Of a stretch of DNA of 64,000 nucleotides, positions 49,355-57,187 are shown one piece after another. Each line of letters begins with the position of its first letter. Within the stretch, counting starts at the first letter, position 1. The position numbers and the translations under genes were made by a program. This stretch comes from Oscillospiraceae bacterium (lineage in GTDB: Bacteria; Bacillota; Clostridia; Oscillospirales; Acutalibacteraceae): assembly GCA_009784445.1 (NCBI GenBank), contig WRBQ01000003.1:51821-115820 (forward strand). The letters run 5' to 3'. The notes below the pieces were generated by a model. It did no database searches. It was not told the DNA's origin and worked only from the letters and a program-made list of their open reading frames with translations.

Positions 49355-50317
49355 TTACGGATAGGGATTATGCAGCAGGGAAAGCTTCATCCCCAATGCT
49401 GCGCCTGCCTTCTCAAAAATTTTCTCCGCGCTCAAGCCATATAGCTTCAGCAAATCTTTTGCCGGGCCGCTTTCACCGAATGTATCCTCCACGCCAACAC
49501 GCAGCACGGGAACGGGATGACTTTCAGCCAGAACTTCAGCCACTGCGCTGCCCAAGCCACCAATCACGCTGTGTTCTTCAGCGGTGACGATTGCGCCGGT
49601 TTCGCGCGCGGCTTTGCGCACGATGTCCACATCCAAAGGCTTAATCGTGGCCATGTTGATCACACGGGCGTTGACTCCCTCGGCGGCCAGCTTGTCAGCA
49701 GCTTCGAGTGCTTCGTGCACCATCAACCCTGTGGCGATGATGGTGATGTCGTGACCTTCACGCAGCTGCACGCCTTTGCCGATTTCGAACTTATAGCTTT
49801 CGTCAAACAGGTGCGGCAGTACCAAGCGCCCAAAGCGCAGATACACAGGGCCATCAAATTCAGCGGCTGCCATCACCGCGGCGTAAGCTTCTTGGTAGTC
49901 CGCCGGATTAATCACCGTCATGCCGGGAATCACGCGCATCAGTGCGATGTCTTCGTTGCACTGGTGGCTTGCGCCGTCTTCGCCCACGCTGATGCCACCG
50001 TGCGTGGCGCCGATTTTCACATTCAGCGCAGGGTAGCCAATAGTGTTGCGGATTTGCTCAAAGGCCCGCCCAGCGGCGAACATCGCAAAACTTGAGGCAA
50101 ACACGGTGTAGCCCATGGTGGCCATGCCGCCAGCCACGCTCATCAGGTTGCCTTCGGCGATGCCAGCGTTGTAAAATCTGTCGGGATAGGCTTTGCGGAA
50201 ACCGCCGGTTTTGGTGGCGGCAGCTAGGTCGGCGTCCATGACGATGACCTTTTCGTTTTTCGCGCCAAGGTCAATCAACGCTTGGCCGTATGCGTCGCGC
50301 GTTGCGTTCATTTTCAT
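49355..50317 (-). CDS. Transketolase, C-terminal subunit
   Basis: A 320-residue half-transketolase holding the pyrimidine-binding and C-terminal domains: VIVMDADLAAATKTGGF, AEGNLMSVAGGMATMGYTVFASSF, ATHGGISVGEDGASHQ and ATGLMVHEAL. Together with the adjacent N-terminal half it forms a thiamine-diphosphate enzyme of the pentose phosphate pathway. Split transketolases are common in anaerobes. It overlaps the N-terminal gene by four bases (ATGA). It would process xylulose 5-phosphate made by the arabinose operon. Confidence 0.94.
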   Translation of the reverse strand: MKMNATRDAYGQALIDLGAKNEKVIVMDADLAAATKTGGFRKAYPDRFYNAGIAEGNLMSVAGGMATMGYTVFASSFAMFAAGRAFEQIRNTIGYPALNVKIGATHGGISVGEDGASHQCNEDIALMRVIPGMTVINPADYQEAYAAVMAAAEFDGPVYLRFGRLVLPHLFDESYKFEIGKGVQLREGHDITIIATGLMVHEALEAADKLAAEGVNARVINMATIKPLDVDIVRKAARETGAIVTAEEHSVIGGLGSAVAEVLAESHPVPVLRVGVEDTFGESGPAKDLLKLYGLSAEKIFEKAGAALGMKLSLLHNPYP

Positions 50318-51141
50318 GCTTGCGCTCCTTTCAGCTGTGCCATGGCAGTTTCATATTGCTCTGCGTTGGGCGGTGCGCCGTGCCAGTTCACGTTGTTTTC
50401 CATGAACGAAACACCGCAGCCCTTAACGGTTTTGAGGATGATGGCCGTGGGCCTGCCGTTTTTCGCAATACCCTTGAAGGCTGCCTCAAGCGCATCATAG
50501 CAGTGGCCGTCGATTTCGGCAACATCAAAGCCGAAAGCTGCAAACTTTTCGCCAATCGGGTAGGGCGAGTTCACTTCTTCGACGGTGCCGTCAATTTGCA
50601 GGTTGTTGTTGTCCACAATCACTACGAGATTGTCAAGTTGCTTTGCGGCTGCGAACATCGCAGCCTCCCACACTTGACCCTCTTGCAGCTCGCCGTCGCC
50701 CAGCAAGGTGTAGGTCATTACGTCGGTTTTGCTGTGTTTTGCGCCCAACGCCATGCCAACCGCAGCGCTAATCCCCTGCCCCAAGCTACCGGTGCTCATG
50801 TCCACGCCAGGACACAATTTCATACTGGGGTGACCTTGCAAACGGCTGCCTACTTTGCGCAGCGTAGCCAATTCCTCCGGCGGGAAGAATCCCCGCTGCG
50901 CAAGCGTGGCATACAGTACAGGTGCTGCGTGCCCTTTGCTGAGCACAAAGCGGTCGCGGCTGTCGCACTTGGGGTTTGCGGGGTCCACACGCATTTGCTC
51001 AAAGTATAAGTACGTCATCACTTCGGCCGCTGAAAGACTGCCACCGGGATGCCCGGCCTTGGCATTGAACACGCCCTCTAGCACGCCTTGGCGCACCAAA
51101 TTAGCCACGCGTGCCAGTTCTTGTTTACGGGTTTCGGTCAT
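50314..51141 (-). CDS. Transketolase, N-terminal subunit
   Basis: A 275-residue thiamine-diphosphate-binding half of transketolase. Motifs are GHPGGSLSAAEVMTYLYF, SKGHAAPVLYA, GSLGQGISAAVGMALG, and the ThDP/Mg segment LLGDGELQEGQVWEAAMFA then DNNNLQIDG. GGAGG precedes ATG 51141. It is followed directly by the C-terminal half and preceded by the rluD-type gene two bases away. Confidence 0.94.
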   Translation of the reverse strand: MTETRKQELARVANLVRQGVLEGVFNAKAGHPGGSLSAAEVMTYLYFEQMRVDPANPKCDSRDRFVLSKGHAAPVLYATLAQRGFFPPEELATLRKVGSRLQGHPSMKLCPGVDMSTGSLGQGISAAVGMALGAKHSKTDVMTYTLLGDGELQEGQVWEAAMFAAAKQLDNLVVIVDNNNLQIDGTVEEVNSPYPIGEKFAAFGFDVAEIDGHCYDALEAAFKGIAKNGRPTAIILKTVKGCGVSFMENNVNWHGAPPNAEQYETAMAQLKGAQA

Positions 51142-51142
51142 G

Positions 51143-52006
51143 TTATCCTCCTACTGCTGTCATAAATTGCTCAAAATATTCAGGTAATTCTGCTGTAATA
51201 TCAAGCATCTCGCCACTGTGCGGATGCACAAAGGCAACGCGCTGTGCGTGCAAACATTGGCCCACTAGACGTTTGTCGGCCGTGCCATAGACTGAATCAC
51301 CGGCCACTGGGCGGCCTAAGCTGGCCAAGTGCACACGAATTTGATGCGTGCGGCCTGTTTCTAGGGTGAGCTTCACCTCACTGAATTTGTCGCTTAACTC
51401 TCGCAGCACTTGGTAGTGCGTTACCGCAGGTTTGCCGCCCGCAACCACAGCCATGCGCTTGCGATCCTTAGGGTGTCGGCCAATGGGCAGGTCGATGGTG
51501 CCTGTGTGTTCCTTCAACCGCCCGCACACCACCGCGCGGTACTCCCGCAGCACAGTGCGCGCCGCAAGTTGCGCCGCCAAATGCTGATGCGCGAAATCCA
51601 TTTTGGCCACAACAAGCAGCCCGCTGGTGTCTTTATCAATGCGATGTACAATCCCCGGTCTAATCACGCCATTAATACCGCTAAGCTGGCTTTTGCAATG
51701 ATATAGCAGCGCGTTCACCAGTGTGCCGCTGCTGTGCCCCGGCGCGGGATGCACCACCATGCCCTGCGGCTTGTTCACCACTAGCAAGTCATCATCTTCC
51801 AGTCGAATATCAAGGGGAATATCCTCAGGCTGCGCGGCAAGTTGCACTGGTTCGGGCAATTGCCAAGTAAGCACATCGTCTTCGGCCAGCAGCGCGCTTT
51901 TTTTGGCGGGTTTGCCGTTCACCAGCACGTGGCCGTCGGCGATTAAGCTTTGCGCGCGTGCGCGTGTAACGTCCAGTTGTTGCGCCACCATTTGGTCAAG
52001 CCTCAT
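51143..52006 (-). CDS. RluA-family 23S rRNA pseudouridine synthase
   Basis: A 287-residue pseudouridine synthase of the RluA/RluD group. It begins with an S4 domain (MRLDQMVAQQLDVTRARAQSLI...GHVLVNG) and has the catalytic aspartate in HRIDKDTSGLLVVAK, as well as HYQVLRE and LETGRTHQIRVHLASLG. It isomerises specific uridines in large-subunit rRNA. ATG 52006 is chosen because AAAGGTG lies upstream and the stop of lspA overlaps it (ATGA); longer starts run into lspA. In Firmicutes this gene usually follows lspA. Confidence 0.94.
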   Translation of the reverse strand: MRLDQMVAQQLDVTRARAQSLIADGHVLVNGKPAKKSALLAEDDVLTWQLPEPVQLAAQPEDIPLDIRLEDDDLLVVNKPQGMVVHPAPGHSSGTLVNALLYHCKSQLSGINGVIRPGIVHRIDKDTSGLLVVAKMDFAHQHLAAQLAARTVLREYRAVVCGRLKEHTGTIDLPIGRHPKDRKRMAVVAGGKPAVTHYQVLRELSDKFSEVKLTLETGRTHQIRVHLASLGRPVAGDSVYGTADKRLVGQCLHAQRVAFVHPHSGEMLDITAELPEYFEQFMTAVGG

Positions 52007-52497
52007 GCGTTCACCTTTGCTTTGCGACGTTCCGTCACAATCGTCACCACAACCAGCGCGACCATGCCGCACATAATGAAAACGTCGGCAAGATTGAATA
52101 TCGCAAATTCCATGAATAAAAACTCTAAGTAATCTACCACAAAACCTTGCAGCACGCGGTCAATAAAGTTGCCAAAACCGCCAGCGATGATCACCGCCGC
52201 GGCCCACATGGTGGGGCTGTCGAGCTTGCCCATGACGATGAACAACAGGCCCAACAGCATCACAATTCCGGTGAAAATTACCACCCCCTGCATCACTGCC
52301 GGCGAGTTGCCAAAGAGCCCGAATGAAATCCCGGCGTTTTCGGCATAGCGCAACCCCAGCAAGCCGGGTATCAATACACGCTGCCCTTGCCCGGGCAGGT
52401 TCGCCGCCGCCCACACCTTCACCGCTTGGTCAATCCACACCAGCACGGCAATTAACGCAACTGCGCAGGCGCGCAGCCACCACTTCTGTTTTTTCAT
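52003..52497 (-). CDS. lspA: Lipoprotein signal peptidase (signal peptidase II)
   Basis: The membrane aspartyl protease that cuts prolipoproteins before the lipid-modified cysteine. It has 164 residues and four hydrophobic segments. Family motifs are DQAVKVWA near the first helix, RYAENAGISFGLFG, and the catalytic-aspartate segment GGFGNFIDRVLQGFVVDYLEF. Its activity is needed for the several lipoproteins encoded in this window. Confidence 0.95.
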   Translation of the reverse strand: MKKQKWWLRACAVALIAVLVWIDQAVKVWAAANLPGQGQRVLIPGLLGLRYAENAGISFGLFGNSPAVMQGVVIFTGIVMLLGLLFIVMGKLDSPTMWAAAVIIAGGFGNFIDRVLQGFVVDYLEFLFMEFAIFNLADVFIMCGMVALVVVTIVTERRKAKVNA

Positions 52498-52512
52498 GCT
52501 ATGCCCTTTCCT

Positions 52513-52625
52513 GTTCTTTAAAACCTAGCCGCTTCGCGCGGGAATTTTATGGGGTGATAATAGAACACAGCGAAGCGACTTTTGCGCGCCTTAGCGTGCA
52601 CAAAGTAGAGCCCCACCGCAGGTGG
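52513..52625 (-). repeat. Composite palindromic repeat, third copy
   Basis: Contains ACCTAGCCGCTTCGCG, TTTTATGGGGTGATAATAG, ACACAGCGAAGCGAC and, at its right end, GAGCCCCACCGCAGGTGG directly against the divIVA stop codon. It thus joins the GTTAC/CAGCGAAGCG module of 45096 and 49278 to the CCACCTGCGG module of 25811 and 47716. Confidence 0.8.
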
Positions 52626-53297
52626 TTAACCAAATGGGTCTGGTGCAACGGCAACAGCAACCTTTTCTTCCTCGGGTTGCGCTGCAGGCATAATATCTTC
52701 TGCGGTTAGCTCAATGGTTGGCAGCATCGCATCGTCTTGCGGAATTTGATCTGCTAGATCCAGCAGCCGCAACCGCATGGTATACATTTCTTGCTTGGCT
52801 TGGTCAATAAGCTGTTGCTGCGCCTGCACTTTCACCTGCGCTTGCGTCACCATGTCCTCCGCCTGCACGCGTGCACGCGCCACGGTGTTTTCTGCCGTGG
52901 CCTTGGCTTGCAACGTGATATCGCCCACTTGCTGTTGCGCGGTGGCTTTGGTTTGCTCGGCTTGTTTGCGGGCGTTGGCCACCAAGGTGTCCGCCTCGGC
53001 ACGAGCTTTTTCGGTCATGTCATCTGCCAACTGCTGGGCGGTGATGAGCGTTTTTTGAATGATTTCGCGCTCGCCTTTCATTTGTGAAAGAGCATCCGCC
53101 AGCTTTTCGGTTTTTTGAAACAACTCGTCGTAGGCACTTTGCATTTGCCCGGCCTGCGCTTGCAGCTGTGCGTTTTCTTCTTGGGTTTTCACAAACGAGG
53201 CCACGCTTTCTTGAAAAAACGCATCCACGTCATCACTGCGATAAAGCCCTTTGCCCGCCGAGCGGAATTTGTGCGCCTTAATTTGTTCGGGTGTCAT
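52626..53297 (-). CDS. divIVA: DivIVA family cell-division/pole protein
   Basis: A 223-residue coiled-coil protein. The N terminus has the DivIVA lipid-binding pattern MTPEQIKAHKFRSAGKGLYRSDDVDAFF; the rest is a long coiled coil with many Ala/Gln heptads and an acidic tail. It marks curved membranes and recruits division and envelope proteins. GGAGG precedes ATG 53297. It is next to sepF and yggS, the classic Gram-positive division cluster. Confidence 0.9.
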   Translation of the reverse strand: MTPEQIKAHKFRSAGKGLYRSDDVDAFFQESVASFVKTQEENAQLQAQAGQMQSAYDELFQKTEKLADALSQMKGEREIIQKTLITAQQLADDMTEKARAEADTLVANARKQAEQTKATAQQQVGDITLQAKATAENTVARARVQAEDMVTQAQVKVQAQQQLIDQAKQEMYTMRLRLLDLADQIPQDDAMLPTIELTAEDIMPAAQPEEEKVAVAVAPDPFG

Positions 53298-53322
53298 CTG
53301 TCTTTTCCTCCATCAACTTTCA

Positions 53323-53862
53323 CTATAGCTCATACGCAATTTCCGCAGCCATTTCTTGGTGCGTTTGTTGCGCTGGTTCTTCAAAGAATTCGCCATCGGC
53401 ATTCACGCCATGCGGGGTAATCATATACACGCGACCGGCCACGGCTTTTACGGTGCTTTTGCAAGCGTGCGCCACACCACCGATGAAATCCAGCACACGA
53501 CGACCGGTGATATCATCGCAGCTTTCTAGGTTCAGAATGACAATGCGTTGCGACACCATTTGGTCGGCCACAGCGGCAACGTCGTTGAAGTTTTTCAAAA
53601 TGCGAAACGCCACAAAGGGGTTGCTGCCACCACCGGTGATGCCCGAGCTAAACTCACGGGTGTAGGTTTCGGTGCGTGGCGTGGGTTGCGGCTGCGCGGC
53701 TTGCTGTTGTTGCTGCGGCTTTTTGTTAAAGCTAATGACGTTGTCATATTGCGGTGCAGGCAATGGCGAAGTTTCATAGCCATCGTCGTCCTGCATATCA
53801 TCCAGTTCGTTGTAGTCCTCGTCGCTCATGCGCCCGCCGCGCACCCAGTCCATTAATCCCAT
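53323..53862 (-). CDS. sepF: Cell division protein SepF
   Basis: The 179-residue protein has an N-terminal amphipathic membrane-binding helix (MGLMDWVRGG), an acidic and Gln-rich linker, and the SepF core with VVILNLE-like IVILNLESCDDITGRRVLDFIGG and a TPHGVN tail. SepF binds FtsZ and the membrane and organises the septum. It sits directly downstream of yggS, as in Bacillus and Clostridia. Confidence 0.94.
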   Translation of the reverse strand: MGLMDWVRGGRMSDEDYNELDDMQDDDGYETSPLPAPQYDNVISFNKKPQQQQQAAQPQPTPRTETYTREFSSGITGGGSNPFVAFRILKNFNDVAAVADQMVSQRIVILNLESCDDITGRRVLDFIGGVAHACKSTVKAVAGRVYMITPHGVNADGEFFEEPAQQTHQEMAAEIAYEL

Positions 53863-53879
53863 GTTCGGTTATTCTCCCT

Positions 53880-54584
53880 CTATATTCTGCTGCCGAAGAT
53901 CGCACTGCCCACACGCACCAGCGTGCTGCCCTGCGCCACGGCCAGTTCGAAATCATCACTCATGCCCATGGACAACATACTCATACTTATATTATCCATT
54001 TTTTTGCCCCTCATGTCAACAAAAAGCTGATACATTTGCAAAAAAACTTGCGCGGTTTCGCTTTTTTTGTCAAAAATCGGGGGAATTGTCATCATTCCCT
54101 GCACATTCAACCCCGGCAGCGCCGAAATCTCGTGCAAAGCCTCGTGCACTTGCTCGGCAAAAAAGCCTTGTTTATTTGGGTCACGCCCCATGTTTACTTC
54201 CACCAGCACAGGCATTTGCTTGCTTTGCTTCACACAGGCCTTGCTGATTTCTCGGGCGATTTTCAGACTATGCACGCTTTGTATCATATCAGCGTGTTGC
54301 ACGGCTTTGTTCACTTTATTGCTTTGCAGGTGGCCAATCATGTGCACCCCCACCGCCCCTTGCGGGCCACCTCCCCCAAAGGGGAGGCTCAACTGCGACT
54401 TTTTTTCGGCCAGTTCTTGCACACGGTTTTCGCCCAGCAATGTTGCGCCGTCTGCTATGGCCTGCAGAATGCGTGGCACCGGCACAGTTTTGGTCACGGC
54501 CATCAGCTGCACATCGGCGGGGTTGCGGCCGGCTTTGATGCAAGCTTCAGCCACTTGCTCGGCAATGGCTTGGTAGTTGGTCAT
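53880..54584 (-). CDS. YggS/PLPBP family PLP homeostasis protein, with a repeat-derived insertion
   Basis: A 234-residue PLP-binding protein that buffers free PLP. Motifs are LMAVTKTV (the PLP lysine), LGENRVQELAEK, IGHLQSNK, VEVNMGRD, GMMTIPP and SMGMSDDFELA...GSTLVRVGSAIFG. Between ELAEK and HMIGHLQSNK the normal short link is enlarged: SLPFGGGGPQGAVGV is encoded by a palindromic repeat (54345-54389) of the type seen at 5705-5754. The frame is intact, so the protein is probably still made. AGGAG precedes ATG 54584. Confidence 0.92.
   Translation of the reverse strand: MTNYQAIAEQVAEACIKAGRNPADVQLMAVTKTVPVPRILQAIADGATLLGENRVQELAEKKSQLSLPFGGGGPQGAVGVHMIGHLQSNKVNKAVQHADMIQSVHSLKIAREISKACVKQSKQMPVLVEVNMGRDPNKQGFFAEQVHEALHEISALPGLNVQGMMTIPPIFDKKSETAQVFLQMYQLFVDMRGKKMDNISMSMLSMGMSDDFELAVAQGSTLVRVGSAIFGSRI
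54345..54389 (-). repeat. Palindromic repeat inserted in-frame in yggS
   Basis: CACCCCCACCGCCCC, then TTGCGGGCCACCTCCCCC, AAA and GGGGAGGCT. It matches the CACCTCCCCC family copy at 5705-5754 and is read through without a stop. Confidence 0.75.
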
Positions 54585-54596
54585 GTATGCTCCTTG

Positions 54597-56132
54597 TTAG
54601 TCAGGTAATCTATATGGGTCATCTTCGCCAATGCGACCCAGCACCAGCACGTAGTCATAAATGCGCAGGCCTGCGCCGCGTTGTTCGCGCCATTGCAGGT
54701 TTTCGCCGGTGAGCACAATGGCGTCGCCGTCTTGCTGCCATTGCAGGTTTTCGCCGGTGAAGACGCTGTCGTCAAACAACGTGCGTGCATTGCCGTTGAA
54801 CCATGCGGGACCTTCGGGTATCACCTGTGCGGTGTTTTGCCACTGCGGCGTTAACCGCAAGCCGTGACCCAGCAGCGTAAATCGCCCGCCGTCTTGTGCG
54901 ATGTGCTGCACGTGACCCTCAATGCGCAGGCGGTCAGCCTCCACGCGCTGCCATTCGTTAAGATTTCTCCAAGCCACGATGAGCTCGTCGTCCTGCTGGT
55001 GCAGTACATCTACTTGCCGCAGCAGCAGCCTGCCCGCATGGGAGATATACACCGCCGTAACGGTGCGCTCGCGTTCGCCCTCGCCGCGTGGCACAAAGCG
55101 CAGTGCCTGTGCGGGAATCACCAAACCTTGCGCATGCCGCAGCGTAATTTCGGCCTGTGCGTGACGCAGGTTGGCCAAAGTTCTGTCTTGCTCGGTGGAG
55201 GAAAACACCACCAAGGCATCATCGCCGTCAAAGTTGATGCGCTCCAGCCGCATGTTGAACTCCCGCGCGCTTTGCATGGGAAACGTTATCGTATAGGTGT
55301 TTCCCGCTTGCAGCTGCTGCGCGGTGTGGAGGTCTAGGACCGTTGCAGCGTACCAGCGAAAGGCGGTGACTAAACGGCCAATGCCCTGCACCGGTTCGGG
55401 AGCTGTTTGCTGCGCAGCCAAGAAAACGTTGGGTGTCATGGTTTGCAACTCGGCGGGCTGCAAGGCTGGCCAGATGTCGCCCTGCGGATAAAACGCGCCG
55501 GTTTGCGGTGCCCGCACATAACTAAACTGCTCTTGCGCCAGCTGCTGCTGCACTGTTTGCAGCTCAGCCCGTGTTTGTGCGATTTGCGCGGCGAAGTCAA
55601 TCTGCACGCCAAGCGCGGCATCTAGGGCAGTTGCCTGCTGCACAAAGTTCTCTTGCAGCATGGCTAGTTCTGCCAGTTGGCCGCGCTCCAGTGCACGCAT
55701 GAAGTCGAACATGGTGTCGTCCACCTGCCGCCCAAGCTCGTTGACGTTGAGCGCATGCAGGTGCAGCGCACCGTCGGAATCTTGCAGCCAGCGCAGGCGT
55801 TGTTGCAGCGCAGTTTGACGGCTGCGCAGTTCTGCCTGCTGGGTTGTGCCGCTGATGGCCGCGATGTTTTGCTGCAAGGCTACACGCTGGCCGGGTTCAA
55901 CCAGTAATGCCGCCACGCCAGCGCCTGCTGCAGGCAACGCGATTTCCTCACGCACGAAGGTCATGTCTGCCGTAATGGTCACTGGCACGCGTGCGAACTC
56001 CGCACGGGCAGTCACACGTTGACCGCCATGCAAGTCCATCAGTTGTCCCATGCCCAGCAGTAGCCAAATCACCACCACCGCCGCCGTTGCCGGCACGATG
56101 ATGCGAATGGCTAGGCGTAACGTGTCCTTCAT
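54597..56132 (-). CDS. HlyD-like membrane adaptor of the division cluster
   Basis: A 511-residue protein with a single N-terminal membrane helix (IIVPATAAVVVIWLLLGMG), a barrel-sandwich half EIALPAAGAGVAALLVEPGQ, a long coiled-coil hairpin (residues about 90-200), and the second barrel half. This is the HlyD-type periplasmic-adaptor layout found next to yggS/sepF in Clostridia. Near the C terminus TGENLQW occurs twice, encoded by an exact 22-base direct repeat (54691-54712 and 54739-54760). AGGAG precedes ATG 56132. Confidence 0.8.
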   Translation of the reverse strand: MKDTLRLAIRIIVPATAAVVVIWLLLGMGQLMDLHGGQRVTARAEFARVPVTITADMTFVREEIALPAAGAGVAALLVEPGQRVALQQNIAAISGTTQQAELRSRQTALQQRLRWLQDSDGALHLHALNVNELGRQVDDTMFDFMRALERGQLAELAMLQENFVQQATALDAALGVQIDFAAQIAQTRAELQTVQQQLAQEQFSYVRAPQTGAFYPQGDIWPALQPAELQTMTPNVFLAAQQTAPEPVQGIGRLVTAFRWYAATVLDLHTAQQLQAGNTYTITFPMQSAREFNMRLERINFDGDDALVVFSSTEQDRTLANLRHAQAEITLRHAQGLVIPAQALRFVPRGEGERERTVTAVYISHAGRLLLRQVDVLHQQDDELIVAWRNLNEWQRVEADRLRIEGHVQHIAQDGGRFTLLGHGLRLTPQWQNTAQVIPEGPAWFNGNARTLFDDSVFTGENLQWQQDGDAIVLTGENLQWREQRGAGLRIYDYVLVLGRIGEDDPYRLPD

Positions 56133-56140
56133 GTATACTC

Positions 56141-57100
56141 CTAAAAAGCAAAGTCGTAAAACTCGTAAATCTCTTCAGCGTCCAGCGTAATCGTAATCAA
56201 CACACCGCCGAGGTATCTGTCACCGCGGCGATAGCCCGACGCACGCACAATTTGCAATACTGTGCCCTCGTAGACTGCACGGCGATTTTCATCCGGGTGC
56301 GTGTGACCGACGCTCACTAAACCCACGTTGGAATGCAGAAAAAGCTCGTCCAGTGCATCGTCATGCGGGCGCGGCCAGTTGGACAATCCCGCGCGAGCAA
56401 ACAGCTGCGTGGGATAATGCTGAAACAAGCTTGCAGGAATGTCTTGCTGCAACCGCACGGCAAGCCATTGCGCTTGCTCGGGCTGCAGAATATCAAACCT
56501 GCCAAGAGAGTCAATGAAAATCAATTGATGCACAACTGTGTTGCTTTGGTCGAGCAATGGCACAATGAAATTTGCCGAACCGGGCAAACCGGGCTGCTGC
56601 GCGATGAGAATATTATCACAGTGCACAGCCAAAAAGGCAGCAATATCATCGCCTGTACCTAGGAAGTTATCATGATCGTTGTTGCCATGCACAAACGCCC
56701 AAGGCTGGTTGAGCCGCGCGAAAATATCAATCAACGCTTGCAGGGCAGCGCGGCGGTCAACCAAAACATGCGCTTGCGCCGAGCGACCTTCAATCATGTC
56801 GCCACTAATCACAACTAGGTCGGGTTGCAGCTGGGCAGTGACGCGTTCAAGCTCACGCAAGGTGCGGGCGTCAGGGCCGCGGGTGTTCACCAAGTGTGTA
56901 TCAGTAAACTGCAAGATGGTGAATTGGTCGCCCATCAACATGCCTGAAATTTCGCGGTTGACTAAATCAATGTTGTCGCCGTAACCTACAATATTATCGC
57001 GCTGGAAGGGTTGGAAGAGAATCAGCGCGCCGTAAGTTCCGCCGCCCAGCAGGGCAATGGCCAAGACGATGGCGACGATGATGATGATTTTATTTTTCAT
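56141..57100 (-). CDS. Membrane-anchored metallophosphoesterase
   Basis: A 319-residue calcineurin-like phosphoesterase with an N-terminal signal anchor (IIIIVAIVLAIALLGGGTYGALI). Metal motifs are LQFTDTHL, VISGDMI, HGNNDHDNF (GNHD-like) and VSVGHTHPDENR. It is probably exposed outside the cell and acts on phosphodiesters or pyrophosphates. Nine bases separate it from the HlyD-like gene. A palindromic repeat lies just upstream. Confidence 0.88.
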   Translation of the reverse strand: MKNKIIIIVAIVLAIALLGGGTYGALILFQPFQRDNIVGYGDNIDLVNREISGMLMGDQFTILQFTDTHLVNTRGPDARTLRELERVTAQLQPDLVVISGDMIEGRSAQAHVLVDRRAALQALIDIFARLNQPWAFVHGNNDHDNFLGTGDDIAAFLAVHCDNILIAQQPGLPGSANFIVPLLDQSNTVVHQLIFIDSLGRFDILQPEQAQWLAVRLQQDIPASLFQHYPTQLFARAGLSNWPRPHDDALDELFLHSNVGLVSVGHTHPDENRRAVYEGTVLQIVRASGYRRGDRYLGGVLITITLDAEEIYEFYDFAF

Positions 57101-57116
57101 GGAACTCCTTTCGCGG

Positions 57117-57182
57117 GATTGGAGGGGCGCGCATCGCGCGTCCGTTTACGCAGCACGGACGGCCAATGGCCGCCCCTACAAG
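57117..57182 (-). repeat. Long imperfect inverted repeat (GGGGCGGCCATTGGCC type)
   Basis: The arms AGGGGCGCGCATCGCGCG-TCCGT (57123-57145) and ACGGACGGCCAATGGC-CGCCCCT (57156-57178) pair imperfectly around TTACGCAGC-like bases. It fills the gap between the AGPS-like and metallophosphoesterase genes; similar elements are abundant in Firmicutes. Confidence 0.7.
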
Positions 57183-57187
57183 GTGTT

